Shown here: positions 26,000 through 33,560 of the stretch, one piece after another
Layout: each line of letters begins with the position of its first letter
Numbering within the stretch: position 1 is the stretch's first letter
Origin: JAJEFO01 sp009843725
GTDB lineage: Bacteria; Pseudomonadota; Alphaproteobacteria; Rhodobacterales; Rhodobacteraceae
Direction of reading: 5' to 3'
Assembly: GCA_965243215.1 (NCBI GenBank)
Contig: CBDEUJ010000002.1
Span: 496,001-560,000 of the forward strand
Length of the DNA stretch: 64,000 nt
Program-made: the position numbers and the translations under genes
The notes under the pieces: model-generated
Told to the model about the DNA's origin: nothing
Seen by the model: the letters and a program-made list of their open reading frames with translations, nothing else
Database searches by the model: none

Positions 26000-26341
26000 A
26001 TGATCAATGGACGTATGAGTCTTGCAGCTTGTGCGCTCGTGGCTGCCACTAGCGCACAAGCCCACGAACCAGACCTGAGCCACTGCGTCGAGCCTCAAGA
26101 CCGCATGACGGAACATGCAATCAAGGCATTGGACGAGTTTCAGACTTTCTACACAACCCTAGGCGAGATCTTCGGTAATCCCAATCCAATGATGGGCGGG
26201 GTTACGATAGTCGGTTCGGACGAACGTGATCGATTGCTTCTCGCCTGGGAATCCTTTGCATACACCATGGGCGATGAGTTCGGCTTCCGTCGCGCCTACG
26301 ATGCATGCCTTCAAAACGTGCTTTGGCCGAGGGGAGAGTGA
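26000..26341 (+). CDS. Small secreted protein of unknown function
   Basis: Protein of 113 residues. MSLAACALVAATSAQAHE is a Sec signal peptide with an AQA-H cleavage site, so the mature protein should be periplasmic. The mature part contains two cysteines that could form a disulfide (SHCVEPQ and YDACLQN) and a hydrophobic middle. GGAG lies just before the ATG at 26000, though close. It is the first of three closely spaced genes (a 3-base gap to the next). Confidence 0.6.
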   Translation: MINGRMSLAACALVAATSAQAHEPDLSHCVEPQDRMTEHAIKALDEFQTFYTTLGEIFGNPNPMMGGVTIVGSDERDRLLLAWESFAYTMGDEFGFRRAYDACLQNVLWPRGE

Positions 26342-26344
26342 AAC

Positions 26345-26584
26345 ATGCCAAACGAGTATCTTGAAGACCCTACGCGCAGGTTGGTGAAACGCGTCCGGTC
26401 CAACGTGAAACACGTCAAGAAGTGGATATCTGAATTGCCGCCTCCGGTGATTGGATCGCCACAAAGCGATGCGATGATGTCGTTGGACAGGGCAAAGGAA
26501 GATCTCGACTTGCTGCTCAAGACTTGTAAGGACAAACAATCGCCTCCTCGTCCTGGAGGCGGAGGAAATCGTAGACGAGAATGA
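26345..26584 (+). CDS. Small basic hypothetical protein
   Basis: Protein of 79 residues with many Lys/Arg (RRLVKRVRSNVKHVKKW) and a Gly/Arg-rich tail. No signal peptide or known domain. Its stop overlaps the start of the next gene (ATGA), so the two are translationally coupled. Confidence 0.5.
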   Translation: MPNEYLEDPTRRLVKRVRSNVKHVKKWISELPPPVIGSPQSDAMMSLDRAKEDLDLLLKTCKDKQSPPRPGGGGNRRRE

Positions 26585-26820
26585 CAGGCAGCAGGCTAAG
26601 GCTGGTTTCAGCAGCAGCGGTTTTCACGCTCACCGGATGTATCGGGAATGAACAACAAGGGCCGTCGTTATTGATCCTGACAGATCCCGCAACACCTGCT
26701 GATTGCAGTGATGCGCTGTACGAGGTCGTGCAAGCCGAACGTGCTTTTGATGCCGGGCTGGCCGGAACCGAGCATGTCCGGCAGGCGGTGCTTAACGCAA
26801 ACCGTCTGTGCGGACAGTAA
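26581..26820 (+). CDS. Small lipoprotein
   Basis: Protein of 79 residues. MTGSRLRLVSAAAVFTLTGC is a signal peptide with lipobox LTGC. The mature part has two more cysteines (PADCSD and NRLCGQ) that could pair. It overlaps the preceding gene by four bases. With the first gene of the operon it suggests a small envelope-located set. Confidence 0.6.
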   Translation: MTGSRLRLVSAAAVFTLTGCIGNEQQGPSLLILTDPATPADCSDALYEVVQAERAFDAGLAGTEHVRQAVLNANRLCGQ

Positions 26821-26981
26821 GAGGCTCATACATTGATCGGATATTCCGTCTGGCGTAAGTTGTCGCTGTGTGGATAGCAAGAAGAAGAATAAGCCGCCTA
26901 TTCTGGTTCATGGAATCCGAGCCAGTCACGGATCAGGGTGACGGACTCCTGAGGCGAGCATATTGAAGAAACTTTCAATAC

Positions 26982-27191
26982 ATGAATCAAACCATACCGC
27001 CGGTCGAAGACATAAAGGATGGTGAGTGCATGCGCCTAGCAGACGCCTTGCTGGGAAAGGCTCAACACGAAACAGAAGACGAAACTATCAGGAAGCTGTT
27101 GCTTTACGCCCGGCTCAACATTGAACGTGCACACGAACTTAGGCGTATCAACATCGAACGTGCAAAGAGGCTCAAACAGTCATCGCGCTGA
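26982..27191 (+). CDS. Hypothetical helical protein, 69 residues
   Basis: Charged protein predicted to be helical, with a repeated stretch NIERAHELRRI / NIERAKRLKQS that may form a short coiled coil. No domain recognised. It follows the small lipoprotein gene by about 160 bases and precedes a compound hairpin. Confidence 0.4.
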   Translation: MNQTIPPVEDIKDGECMRLADALLGKAQHETEDETIRKLLLYARLNIERAHELRRINIERAKRLKQSSR

Positions 27192-27236
27192 AAGTGTGCA
27201 TTGCGGCTGACCGAATACGGTGGCATTGGCGATACC

Positions 27237-27314
27237 GTGATTCCGTCTTGGGGGAGCGGGGCTTGTTTCATCAGGTTTTCAACCCCGCTCCATACCTGAC
27301 GAAGACGGAATCAC
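27237..27314. repeat. Compound hairpin, 13-bp outer and 9-bp inner stems
   Basis: GTGATTCCGTCTT (27237-27249) pairs exactly with 27302-27314. Inside, GGAGCGGGG (27253-27261) pairs exactly with CCCCGCTCC (27283-27291), enclosing a 21-base loop. The 3-base and 10-base bulges between stems make an asymmetric folded element of 78 bases. It lacks the conserved ends of integron attC sites and has no T-run. It may be a small RNA, a single-strand recombination site or a bidirectional transcription barrier between convergent small genes. Confidence 0.7.
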
Positions 27315-27339
27315 ACTTCATTGACAACAGAATGTGTTG

Positions 27340-27537
27340 CTACGTCCATTCCTCGGGCGGCTCTGCCTCAACCACTTCAAGACGCTCTTTCCGCGTCCTG
27401 ATCTTCTCGCCCGTCACGGCCTCCACGATGTTGAGGGCGTTCTCCTCGACCTCGGTTGGCTTTCCATCCGGCTCGACTACTTCGAGCGTCTCAAGATCCA
27501 GCTTGTCGTTTCTCTTCTTCTCTTCAGCAGCGGTCAT
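27340..27537 (-). CDS. Small acidic hypothetical protein
   Basis: Protein of 65 residues with very high Glu content and no hydrophobic core segment, probably flexible. A strong ribosome site AGGAGG lies 9 bases upstream of the ATG, which makes the gene credible despite its size. No family recognised. It converges on the compound hairpin. Confidence 0.6.
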   Translation of the reverse strand: MTAAEEKKRNDKLDLETLEVVEPDGKPTEVEENALNIVEAVTGEKIRTRKERLEVVEAEPPEEWT

Positions 27538-27735
27538 GGTCTTAATCCTCCTGTGAGAACAGGATAAATTGACAGTGACATGGTGGTCAAGTGACTGAAT
27601 CAGATGAAGGAATCAAACTGATACATTACCGGCGCGCCGGCAGTATCGGATGGTCTTGGTCGTCCAGCGCTGCATCTCGGCGAACGCAGCCTGCAGTCGC
27701 TGCAAGGCCTCGCCGCGTTCCTTCCCCCTCCAGCG

Positions 27736-28128
27736 TCACGTCCGGATTCTCTCGGCTACGGTCGCGAGAGTCGCTGCCAATGCCTTGTCGACTTCGTTGA
27801 ACCGCTCGATCATCCACGGTCGGCTGGCACCCTCGCCCTGCAGTCGGGCAAGCAGTTCCTGCTGGGCGAGGTGGGCCTTCCTGACCGGATCCAGAAGATT
27901 GCGGTTCTTGTCCCATTCGGGAATCGCGACGCAAACCTCGTAGCCGGGAAGTTTCTGGACCTGTCCGGGCTGTTCGCCGGCGATGGAGAGGTCGGTCTTC
28001 TTCACCTGGATCAGGATGCCATCAACCGCCTCCTGATCGCCCAGCGCCGGGAGCGGGGCCGGACTAGCCTGGGGAGGCCGTGGCCTGGCGTCGGTTGGGC
28101 GTCGTGGAGGGCGACTTCGTTTGGCCAT
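27736..28128 (-). CDS. Hypothetical protein, 130 residues
   Basis: The N-terminal 35 residues are basic and Pro-rich (MAKRSRPPRRPTDARPRPP) and probably disordered. The rest contains GILIQVKKTDLSI and YEVCVAIPEWDKNRNLLDP, then a helix LAQQELLARLQ. No family recognised. The ATG at 28128 is preceded by GGAAAGGA at a distance of about 12 bases. Upstream in this frame the translation is an antisense-type shadow of the lipoprotein gene. Confidence 0.5.
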   Translation of the reverse strand: MAKRSRPPRRPTDARPRPPQASPAPLPALGDQEAVDGILIQVKKTDLSIAGEQPGQVQKLPGYEVCVAIPEWDKNRNLLDPVRKAHLAQQELLARLQGEGASRPWMIERFNEVDKALAATLATVAERIRT

Positions 28129-28232
28129 CCTTGCTTCAATTCCTTTCCTTGCCGGACCGGTGGTGCCCCTTGGGTGCGGAAGCATCACCACGTATCGGCG
28201 CCAACCTGAAGGGGTTGCCTCCGATCGCGCGC

Positions 28233-29129
28233 CTACTGTCGCTTCGCGCCGAAGGCGGCAATCATGTCCGAGTGCTCGAAGATCCCCGCCGCCTCGGCGT
28301 GGCCGGAACCGTGGAACCCGCCCTGGATGCGCGCGCCCGACTGACCTCTTGCGAAGGTTCCGTCCGAGCCGACCTCGAGATCGGTGAAAATCACCGTCTC
28401 GACGCTGTGCGCCGTCCCGCGGTCGACGTTCCTGATGGCGCTGAACCCGGCATCGAGCCCGCCGACGGCCATGTCGTAGTTCAGCGCCGCCGTCCCGACC
28501 AACCGGTCGCCGCGACCGTCCCCGGCAATGGGCGTTCCCACCATGATGCCGAGCCAGGTGGCGGACCCGGTCAGCGGATGGTCGGTGAGGTCTCCCAGGG
28601 CCAACGTGTGCAGGGTATCGCTCTCGAACTCTTCGCCGACCGCGCGCAGGCGGATGAGCGCGAACGAGCCATGCTCCATCCAACCGCCCAGCGAGGTCAC
28701 GTCGATGCCCGTCTCCTGCCCGCTTCTCGACGTCAGTGTGATGCCATGCGCCGAGCCGATGGCTTCCGCATCGCCGATCCCCATCACGACCCTGTCGAGA
28801 CCGGCCGCCTCGGTGTCGCCGGTTGTGGGGTCGAGCAGCTGGCACTCGACCCCGGAGCACTCCGACAGCTGCCGGACCGTGAGGGTCCCTTCCGGAAGCG
28901 CGAATTCCGTGTGCATCGTGGAAACGACCAGGGAATCGGCACGAGAGACGATGTCCTGCTGACGCGCCTGCTGCGCCGCCGCGGACTCCATCGGCGCGGA
29001 CAGGCCGGTCAGCTCCCGGATGTCGTCGACGCCGAGGCCCAGCCGCGACCCGGATTCGCCGCCTCCGCCGCAGGCCGCGAGGGTGAGGACGGCTGCCGCC
29101 GCCAGGACGCATGCAAATTGGAATCTCAT
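28233..29129 (-). CDS. TbpB-like barrel lipoprotein
   Basis: Protein of 298 residues. The signal peptide ends in lipobox LAAC followed by a Gly-rich linker. A helical N-terminal part (MESAAAQQARQQDIVSRAD) precedes a C-terminal barrel domain with GGWMEHGSF, SATWLGIMVG and ending in IFEHSDMIAAFGA. The same motifs occur in the SNase fusion lipoprotein at 21871-22950. Proteins with this barrel are often surface-displayed by dedicated translocators and bind host metal proteins or heme. GGAGGA lies 8 bases upstream of the ATG. Ligand unknown. Confidence 0.75.
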   Translation of the reverse strand: MRFQFACVLAAAAVLTLAACGGGGESGSRLGLGVDDIRELTGLSAPMESAAAQQARQQDIVSRADSLVVSTMHTEFALPEGTLTVRQLSECSGVECQLLDPTTGDTEAAGLDRVVMGIGDAEAIGSAHGITLTSRSGQETGIDVTSLGGWMEHGSFALIRLRAVGEEFESDTLHTLALGDLTDHPLTGSATWLGIMVGTPIAGDGRGDRLVGTAALNYDMAVGGLDAGFSAIRNVDRGTAHSVETVIFTDLEVGSDGTFARGQSGARIQGGFHGSGHAEAAGIFEHSDMIAAFGAKRQ

Positions 29130-30002
29130 GTCGGTGTCCTCCAGAAATTGCGATCGACAGGGCGGGTCGGCGCACTCAAGGTCGAGGCCCTGCCGGTCGA
29201 TTCGGTGAGCCGTCCGCGCAATCCGTACCAGTTTGCAAACAGACGATCGGAATGACAATGCCGCGCAAGGCACAGTGGATCCCGACGTGGCATGAGGCGC
29301 CATGGCCGGTCGGGGCGAGGGCACGCCATCCCTGCGGAACACGTCAGGTTGTGTCCCCAGCGGCGGCGTAGGAGTTCTGGGGGTGCAGCCCCTTCAGATT
29401 GCGCCGGCCCGCAAGTGGGCGGAGACACTCGGGCGAATGCTCTTGAATTCGCCATCAAGCATCGACGACCATTCTGAACGGGACTGGTCGGGATCGCATG
29501 CCGTCTCGGCTCGGGTGAGCTGGCCCCATCGCAGGACGCGCTCCTCGCCGCTCCTGACGAACTGCGCATTGAGCGGATGCCACTGCATCGGAAACTTCAA
29601 CATCTGCCGAGATGTCACGTCTGCCGCGCATGATGCGGGATTCAACCCGTCCTGTTCTTGCGCACAAGTCACCTGCCGTTGACCTTTGCAAAGGTGAGAA
29701 AGTGGATTTTCATACGTCCGATCAATGGGTTGAGATCGTTCAGACTGGGATATGAACTAAATGTCGGTCTCGGTGGTTGCGAGCCCCCGCAACCACCGAG
29801 ACAGCTGTTCCCGACACGCGTGTTGCGGGCGCTTTGGTTCCGTTGCCAGCCGCTTTCCGGTGTCTACCGACACTACGCACCGGCGAAACATTCCACGCCG
29901 TGCTTCCCCAACTCCGTGATTCGCGAGCGGCGGCCGGTTCCGCAGCCTGGCCCCGACCCGCGTCGTCGTCGCTGCCGTGCCGTCAACGCCCGTTTCGCAT
30001 CG
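29130..30002. other. Long gene-free interval
   Basis: About 870 bases. A leftward frame from 29603 to 29394 (MLKFPMQWHPLNAQFVRSG...) looks slightly protein-like but has no ribosome site or family. The only clear structure is the 15-bp hairpin at 29767-29802, listed separately. Confidence 0.4.
29767..29802. repeat. Perfect 15-bp hairpin with 6-base loop
   Basis: GTCTCGGTGGTTGCG (29767-29781), loop AGCCCC, exact complement at 29788-29802. No T-run follows on the plus strand. The architecture (14-15 bp stem, 6-base loop) is like the hairpin at 25756. It is about 200 bases beyond the end of the leftward protease gene and could act as a transcription barrier or a protein site. Confidence 0.65.
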
Positions 30003-30743
30003 TCAAGCATCTTCAGCTCCATCCAATCTGACAAAGTTGTCCTTGAAAAGCAGCAGGATCACGCCTGCCAGGATGGCCGTGGCGCACACGAACCAGACAG
30101 CGTAGCCCGGCAGGCCGCTTTCGGTGAGGCCGATCGACCATACGCGAGAGAACGCGATGTTCGTCACCCCATGGAGAAGGGCCACGCCCAGGATGCCTGC
30201 TCCCGCCAGTCGCAGTGCACCGTAAACCAGTCCGGCGCCGAAGGCGATGAACGCCTGGGGCAGCCCGGTGTGAAGGTGGAAGACAAGGAATGCGAGCGAC
30301 GAGATGCCAAAGGCGACCATGGGCCTTTCGACCCAGGCGCCAAGCGCGGCTTCGCGAAAGAAGACCTCTTCCGCAAGGCCGACAATCAGGATCTGCATCA
30401 CGATCGCCTGCAACAGGGCTTCGAAGCCAACGGGACGGAGCGACAAGGCGCCAACAGTCATGCCGTAGGTCAGCGGAATCATCCACAGAACGGCTCCGGC
30501 AACGGGCACCAGCAGGACTGTTCGCGACCAGCTCCAGCGGACGGCGCGCATGACTTCTGCGGGCCCGGGCGGACGAAAGACGAATGCGACCCGGCCACGA
30601 AGTACAATCACGGCGGCGACGAGGCAAAACTCGTAGAACAGGACCATCGCCAACCCGGGCGGAATGCCAGGAACCCCACGCCGAAAGAGTTCGGCCACCA
30701 ACAGGATCACAAGAAACGCGAAACAGAAGTTCAAGAACTCCAA
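30003..30743 (-). CDS. CPBP-family intramembrane protease
   Basis: Protein of about 246 residues with six or more hydrophobic helices. It carries the three CPBP (Abi/CAAX protease-like) motifs: EEVFFRE with the Glu pair and Arg, FLVFHL, and HGVTNIAF with the final His and Asn. Members cleave within membranes; bacterial examples act in bacteriocin self-immunity, protein maturation or phage abortive infection. The start is uncertain: a TTG at 30743 gives an N-terminal membrane helix, and GAGGG sits immediately before it, too close to be ideal. Confidence 0.85.
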   Translation of the reverse strand: MEFLNFCFAFLVILLVAELFRRGVPGIPPGLAMVLFYEFCLVAAVIVLRGRVAFVFRPPGPAEVMRAVRWSWSRTVLLVPVAGAVLWMIPLTYGMTVGALSLRPVGFEALLQAIVMQILIVGLAEEVFFREAALGAWVERPMVAFGISSLAFLVFHLHTGLPQAFIAFGAGLVYGALRLAGAGILGVALLHGVTNIAFSRVWSIGLTESGLPGYAVWFVCATAILAGVILLLFKDNFVRLDGAEDA

Positions 30744-31254
30744 CCCTCGAAAGCACGAAACAGACAGGTTTCTGACTCATGATAGTTGGAGCCTCGGCGA
30801 GCGGTCAACGGCCAACGCTGCTTCAGCGACAGTCCCGAATGCACGTCCGATCCAGAATCCTGTACGGTGGAGAAACGGCTTCCCCGCGGGCGAGTTCCCG
30901 GGTCCGGCAAAGACGTACAAGCTCGCGACTGAAAGCGGTCGTGACGGAGGCCGACAGCCCATTGCCGAACGGACGCGCCGCGAACTGGCTTCCGGAACCC
31001 GACAGGGCGATCAAGGTGCATGACCGGCACGTCGAGGCACCGCGCGCCGACTGGGAGGATCTAGCCAGAAGACACGCGATCATGCCCTCGGTGCCGAATA
31101 AGTGCCCGGCAACCTGGGCGTCCTTGATTGCCTTCACGGGCGAGCCTTGAGTCTCCGCCGGCCGTCGAGCCATTGCCTTGATCGACAAGCGTTGCGGCGA
31201 TAGGGACTCCGTTCTCCCCAAATATCGCAGGACGGTCGTCAGCAGGCATGCAAG
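30744..31254. other. Gene-free interval
   Basis: About 510 bases. A leftward frame ending at 30823 contains VAGHLFGTEGMIACLLARS but has no start signal and no recognised family; it may be a relic. Nothing else is supported. Confidence 0.35.
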
Positions 31255-32121
31255 TCACCTGTTCCACTCGATCTCCATGTAGTCGTTCAGGACTTCATCG
31301 ACATCGTCGCCAGCCGCGGTGTCCGCCGCATACAGGGCCCTGAGGAGCTTCCAGTCCTGCGGGTCCTGCGTCGACGCAACGACGCTGTCGAACGTGAAGA
31401 ACGTTGATCCCGGAGCGTCGTTCAGAAGACCCATGGCCCGCACCAGCTCTTCGTGGATGCACTCCTTCTCCGCCTCTTCGGAGACATTGTCCCGGATGAA
31501 TATGTGGGCAACTTCAATCTTGTTCCGCAGAGACATTGCCGAGAAGAAACATTGTGTCGTTCCTTCGGCAAACTGCCTGGCAAGGCTCCAGGAACCCTTG
31601 GCACTCCGGCTCAGGACCAGGAACAGGACGCCCGTCGGGATGTCGACCTTGTAGACGAAGATGTTCGCCGAAAGCGTGTCGCCGTCGGGAAACAGGATCC
31701 TTGCATATGTGGCTCCGGAGTCAGGCGCCCTCCTGTAATGCAGTCGTGTTCCGCCAAAGAGGCTTCCGCTGACAGAACCCAGGTCCTTTCTCCTGACCTG
31801 CGTGTCGATCCCGAGTCCGGTGTGCGAATTGATGAACTGAATCGTTTCCTGCAGATGCAGGAAGTCAAGGTCGCCAGAATGCTGGACCGCGATCACGGGC
31901 GCAGTCGGCCATTTCCTGACGACGCCGGTCTTCGCGGCCAGGATTTTCCTTGCGTCGCTCAGCGCGTCACTCTCGGGCAAGGCCCGTGACGGAAAATGGC
32001 TCGCAACGAACGTCGGGAAGCAGAGCAGGAGAGTGCGCTTTCCTGCGCTAAAATCGGGCACATGACGGTTCGTCCAGCTTTGTTTCCGAAGTGTGGACAT
32101 GGACGTGACGCCGACCGTCAT
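31255..32121 (-). CDS. DUF2927-like protein
   Basis: Protein of up to 288 residues. The C-terminal half has the DUF2927 pattern: IFIRDNVSEEAEKECIHEELVRAMGLLND, then STFFTFDSVV and DWKLLRALYAAD, typical of secreted or anchored rhodobacteral proteins with zincin-like helices. The N-terminus contains a hydrophobic run (RTLLLCFPTFVASHF) that could be a signal anchor. The starts at 32121 and 32100 (MSTLRK) both lack a strong ribosome site. Function of DUF2927 is not known. Confidence 0.65.
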   Translation of the reverse strand: MTVGVTSMSTLRKQSWTNRHVPDFSAGKRTLLLCFPTFVASHFPSRALPESDALSDARKILAAKTGVVRKWPTAPVIAVQHSGDLDFLHLQETIQFINSHTGLGIDTQVRRKDLGSVSGSLFGGTRLHYRRAPDSGATYARILFPDGDTLSANIFVYKVDIPTGVLFLVLSRSAKGSWSLARQFAEGTTQCFFSAMSLRNKIEVAHIFIRDNVSEEAEKECIHEELVRAMGLLNDAPGSTFFTFDSVVASTQDPQDWKLLRALYAADTAAGDDVDEVLNDYMEIEWNR

Positions 32122-32193
32122 GTTGAACCGCGCAGGCGCATGAAATCAACACTTGCACAAAGTAATGGAGAGCGCACGGCAATGGTGAGCTTG

Positions 32194-32440
32194 CCATTTA
32201 CAAAGCTCGTCGATGCGGTCGACGACCCGCTGGGCCGACCCGCGCAGCTGCTCCACCGTCCGATCGACGGCGTTGCGCTCTGTCACGTCGGACGGCCAAG
32301 CATGGCTGACGAGCGCTTTTGTCAGTGAGCGCGGCGGCGGCAGCAGCAGCTCGCGCTCGGCCACCATAATGAAGGCGTTGCACAGCCCGTGACACTGGAA
32401 CCGGACCCCCGCCACCTCGCCGATGCCTTCATGCAAGCGC
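32194..32440 (-). pseudogene. 3' remnant of a tyrosine integrase gene
   Basis: About 80 codons align, without recognised gaps apart from a short insertion, to the last 79 residues of the intact integrase at 33561-34799. The aligned string runs from LHEGIGEVAGVRF to VDRIDELCK. Two catalytic residues are lost: HGLRNAF has become HGLCNAF (Arg to Cys), and TEGYAAD has become TERNAVD (nucleophile Tyr to Asn). No upstream part is visible. It is a scar of an earlier related element inserted or duplicated here. Confidence 0.75.
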
Positions 32441-32573
32441 TCAAGGCAGCGGGCCGGATTCCGAAGGCGATAGAGTTTACGATCGAGCGCGCGCACTGCA
32501 CAGGCGACACTTGATGAAGCTTTCTCGACCGGTTCCGCCGTTGCGTGCCGCGACTCGACCGGACAGATTGAAC

Positions 32574-33287
32574 ATGCCACAATTTCGCCTTTCAGACCCG
32601 GGACAGACCCGATTGGACGGGATCGGCTTGGAGGACACGCTGTCGGAGACGGTCTCCATATTGTTCGCGGACTGGTGGTGGTTGATTGCGCTCGTTGCCG
32701 CTGTCGCGATCCTGCGCGAAATCGTTCCGGGCAGGCGTTCTCGCCGGGTTCGGAAGAACGGTCGTGCGAGAATAACCGGGCCAGGGCGCGCGCGCGCGGC
32801 CTCGCGAAAGGCATCCGTCGCACCGCCCCGCACTGGTCGCCCGGCCGAGACCCCCGCCCGCACGATGACAGGCAAGGCGTACGTGACCGACGGCGACGGG
32901 ATTCGGGTGGCCAGGCAGGAAGTGCGCCTCGCCGGGCTCGACGCGCCCGAATTCGATCAGAAGGCCAAGCATCAGGGCGGGTACTGGTTCAACCACGGGA
33001 AGCGGGTGAAGAGCGCGCTCATCCAGGAAATCGGAGGCAAGTCCGTCCATGTCTCGGTCGAGAGCGTGGACAAGTTCGGACGGCTGGTCGGCACCGTGAC
33101 ATTCAAGGGCAGGGACATCGGGGAGTGGCTGGTGCGGGAAGGGCACGCCATCGCCGCCTACGACGACCGCTACCGCCAAGTCGAGCGCGAGGCGCGCAAG
33201 GCGCAGCGCGGCATGTGGGCGCACGCCCACAACTTCGATCCCAGGGCCCACCGGCACCGGGAGCGGAGAACGGATTCAGTCGAATGA
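32574..33287 (+). CDS. Membrane-anchored SNase-like nuclease
   Basis: Protein of 237 residues (or 258 from an upstream ATG at 32514). A transmembrane helix (WWWLIALVAAVAIL) lies near residue 40, followed by an Arg/Ala-rich linker. Residues 95-225 form a thermonuclease domain with KAYVTDGDGI, RLAGLDAPE (catalytic Arg and Glu) and DKFGRLVGTV (second Arg), ending in GMWAHAHNFDP. These enzymes cleave DNA or RNA using Ca2+. The N-terminal helix without a signal cleavage site suggests a nuclease tethered in the inner membrane facing the periplasm. It sits between the integrase relic and the methyltransferase remnant, i.e. as cargo. Confidence 0.85.
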   Translation: MPQFRLSDPGQTRLDGIGLEDTLSETVSILFADWWWLIALVAAVAILREIVPGRRSRRVRKNGRARITGPGRARAASRKASVAPPRTGRPAETPARTMTGKAYVTDGDGIRVARQEVRLAGLDAPEFDQKAKHQGGYWFNHGKRVKSALIQEIGGKSVHVSVESVDKFGRLVGTVTFKGRDIGEWLVREGHAIAAYDDRYRQVEREARKAQRGMWAHAHNFDPRAHRHRERRTDSVE

Positions 33288-33308
33288 CGTGAGGCGGTGC
33301 CGCGTCTC

Positions 33309-33551
33309 TCATGTTCCGTCCGCCCCGTTCAGCGCCACCATGCTCCGCAGTGCTTCCTCATCGCGAATCCCCTCATCCCGTCCACAGGCCGCAGCAACCG
33401 CATCTTCGAACGCAGCGTGCACGTCCGACAGCCAGTGCGGGCGAGCGTTGCAGAAGTTGGTCAGCGTACAGGCCTTGAGATTCCTCGCCGCCGGGTCGTT
33501 GCGTCCGACCGGGCGCTTCGGATGCCCCGGCACCGGCTCGTCCTTCCGCAA
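33309..33551 (-). pseudogene. C-terminal stub of MmeI-like DNA methyltransferase/restriction enzyme
   Basis: About 75 codons matching the very end of class I DNA methyltransferases of the MmeI/type IIL group, whose C-terminus reads like TLTNLYNxRPxWLxxAHxxLDxAVxxAYGW...LSDEEILxxLLALN. Here the string is CTLTNFCNARPHWLSDVHAAFEDAVAAACG, then IRDEEALRSMVALN. The 800-1000 residues containing nuclease, methylase and target-recognition domains are absent. Upstream on this strand is the 3' end of the integrase, so the gene was probably cut by element insertion. Confidence 0.65.
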
Positions 33552-33560
33552 ATATGGAGC

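Noticed and set aside
27237..27314. Integron attC site
   Set aside because: The stems lack the conserved GTTRRRY/RYYYAAC ends and no integron integrase is present.
28129..29175. Leftward frame extending the 130-residue protein upstream
   Set aside because: It overlaps the barrel lipoprotein gene on the same strand in another frame; the lipoprotein has a signal peptide and GGAGGA, the extension has neither.
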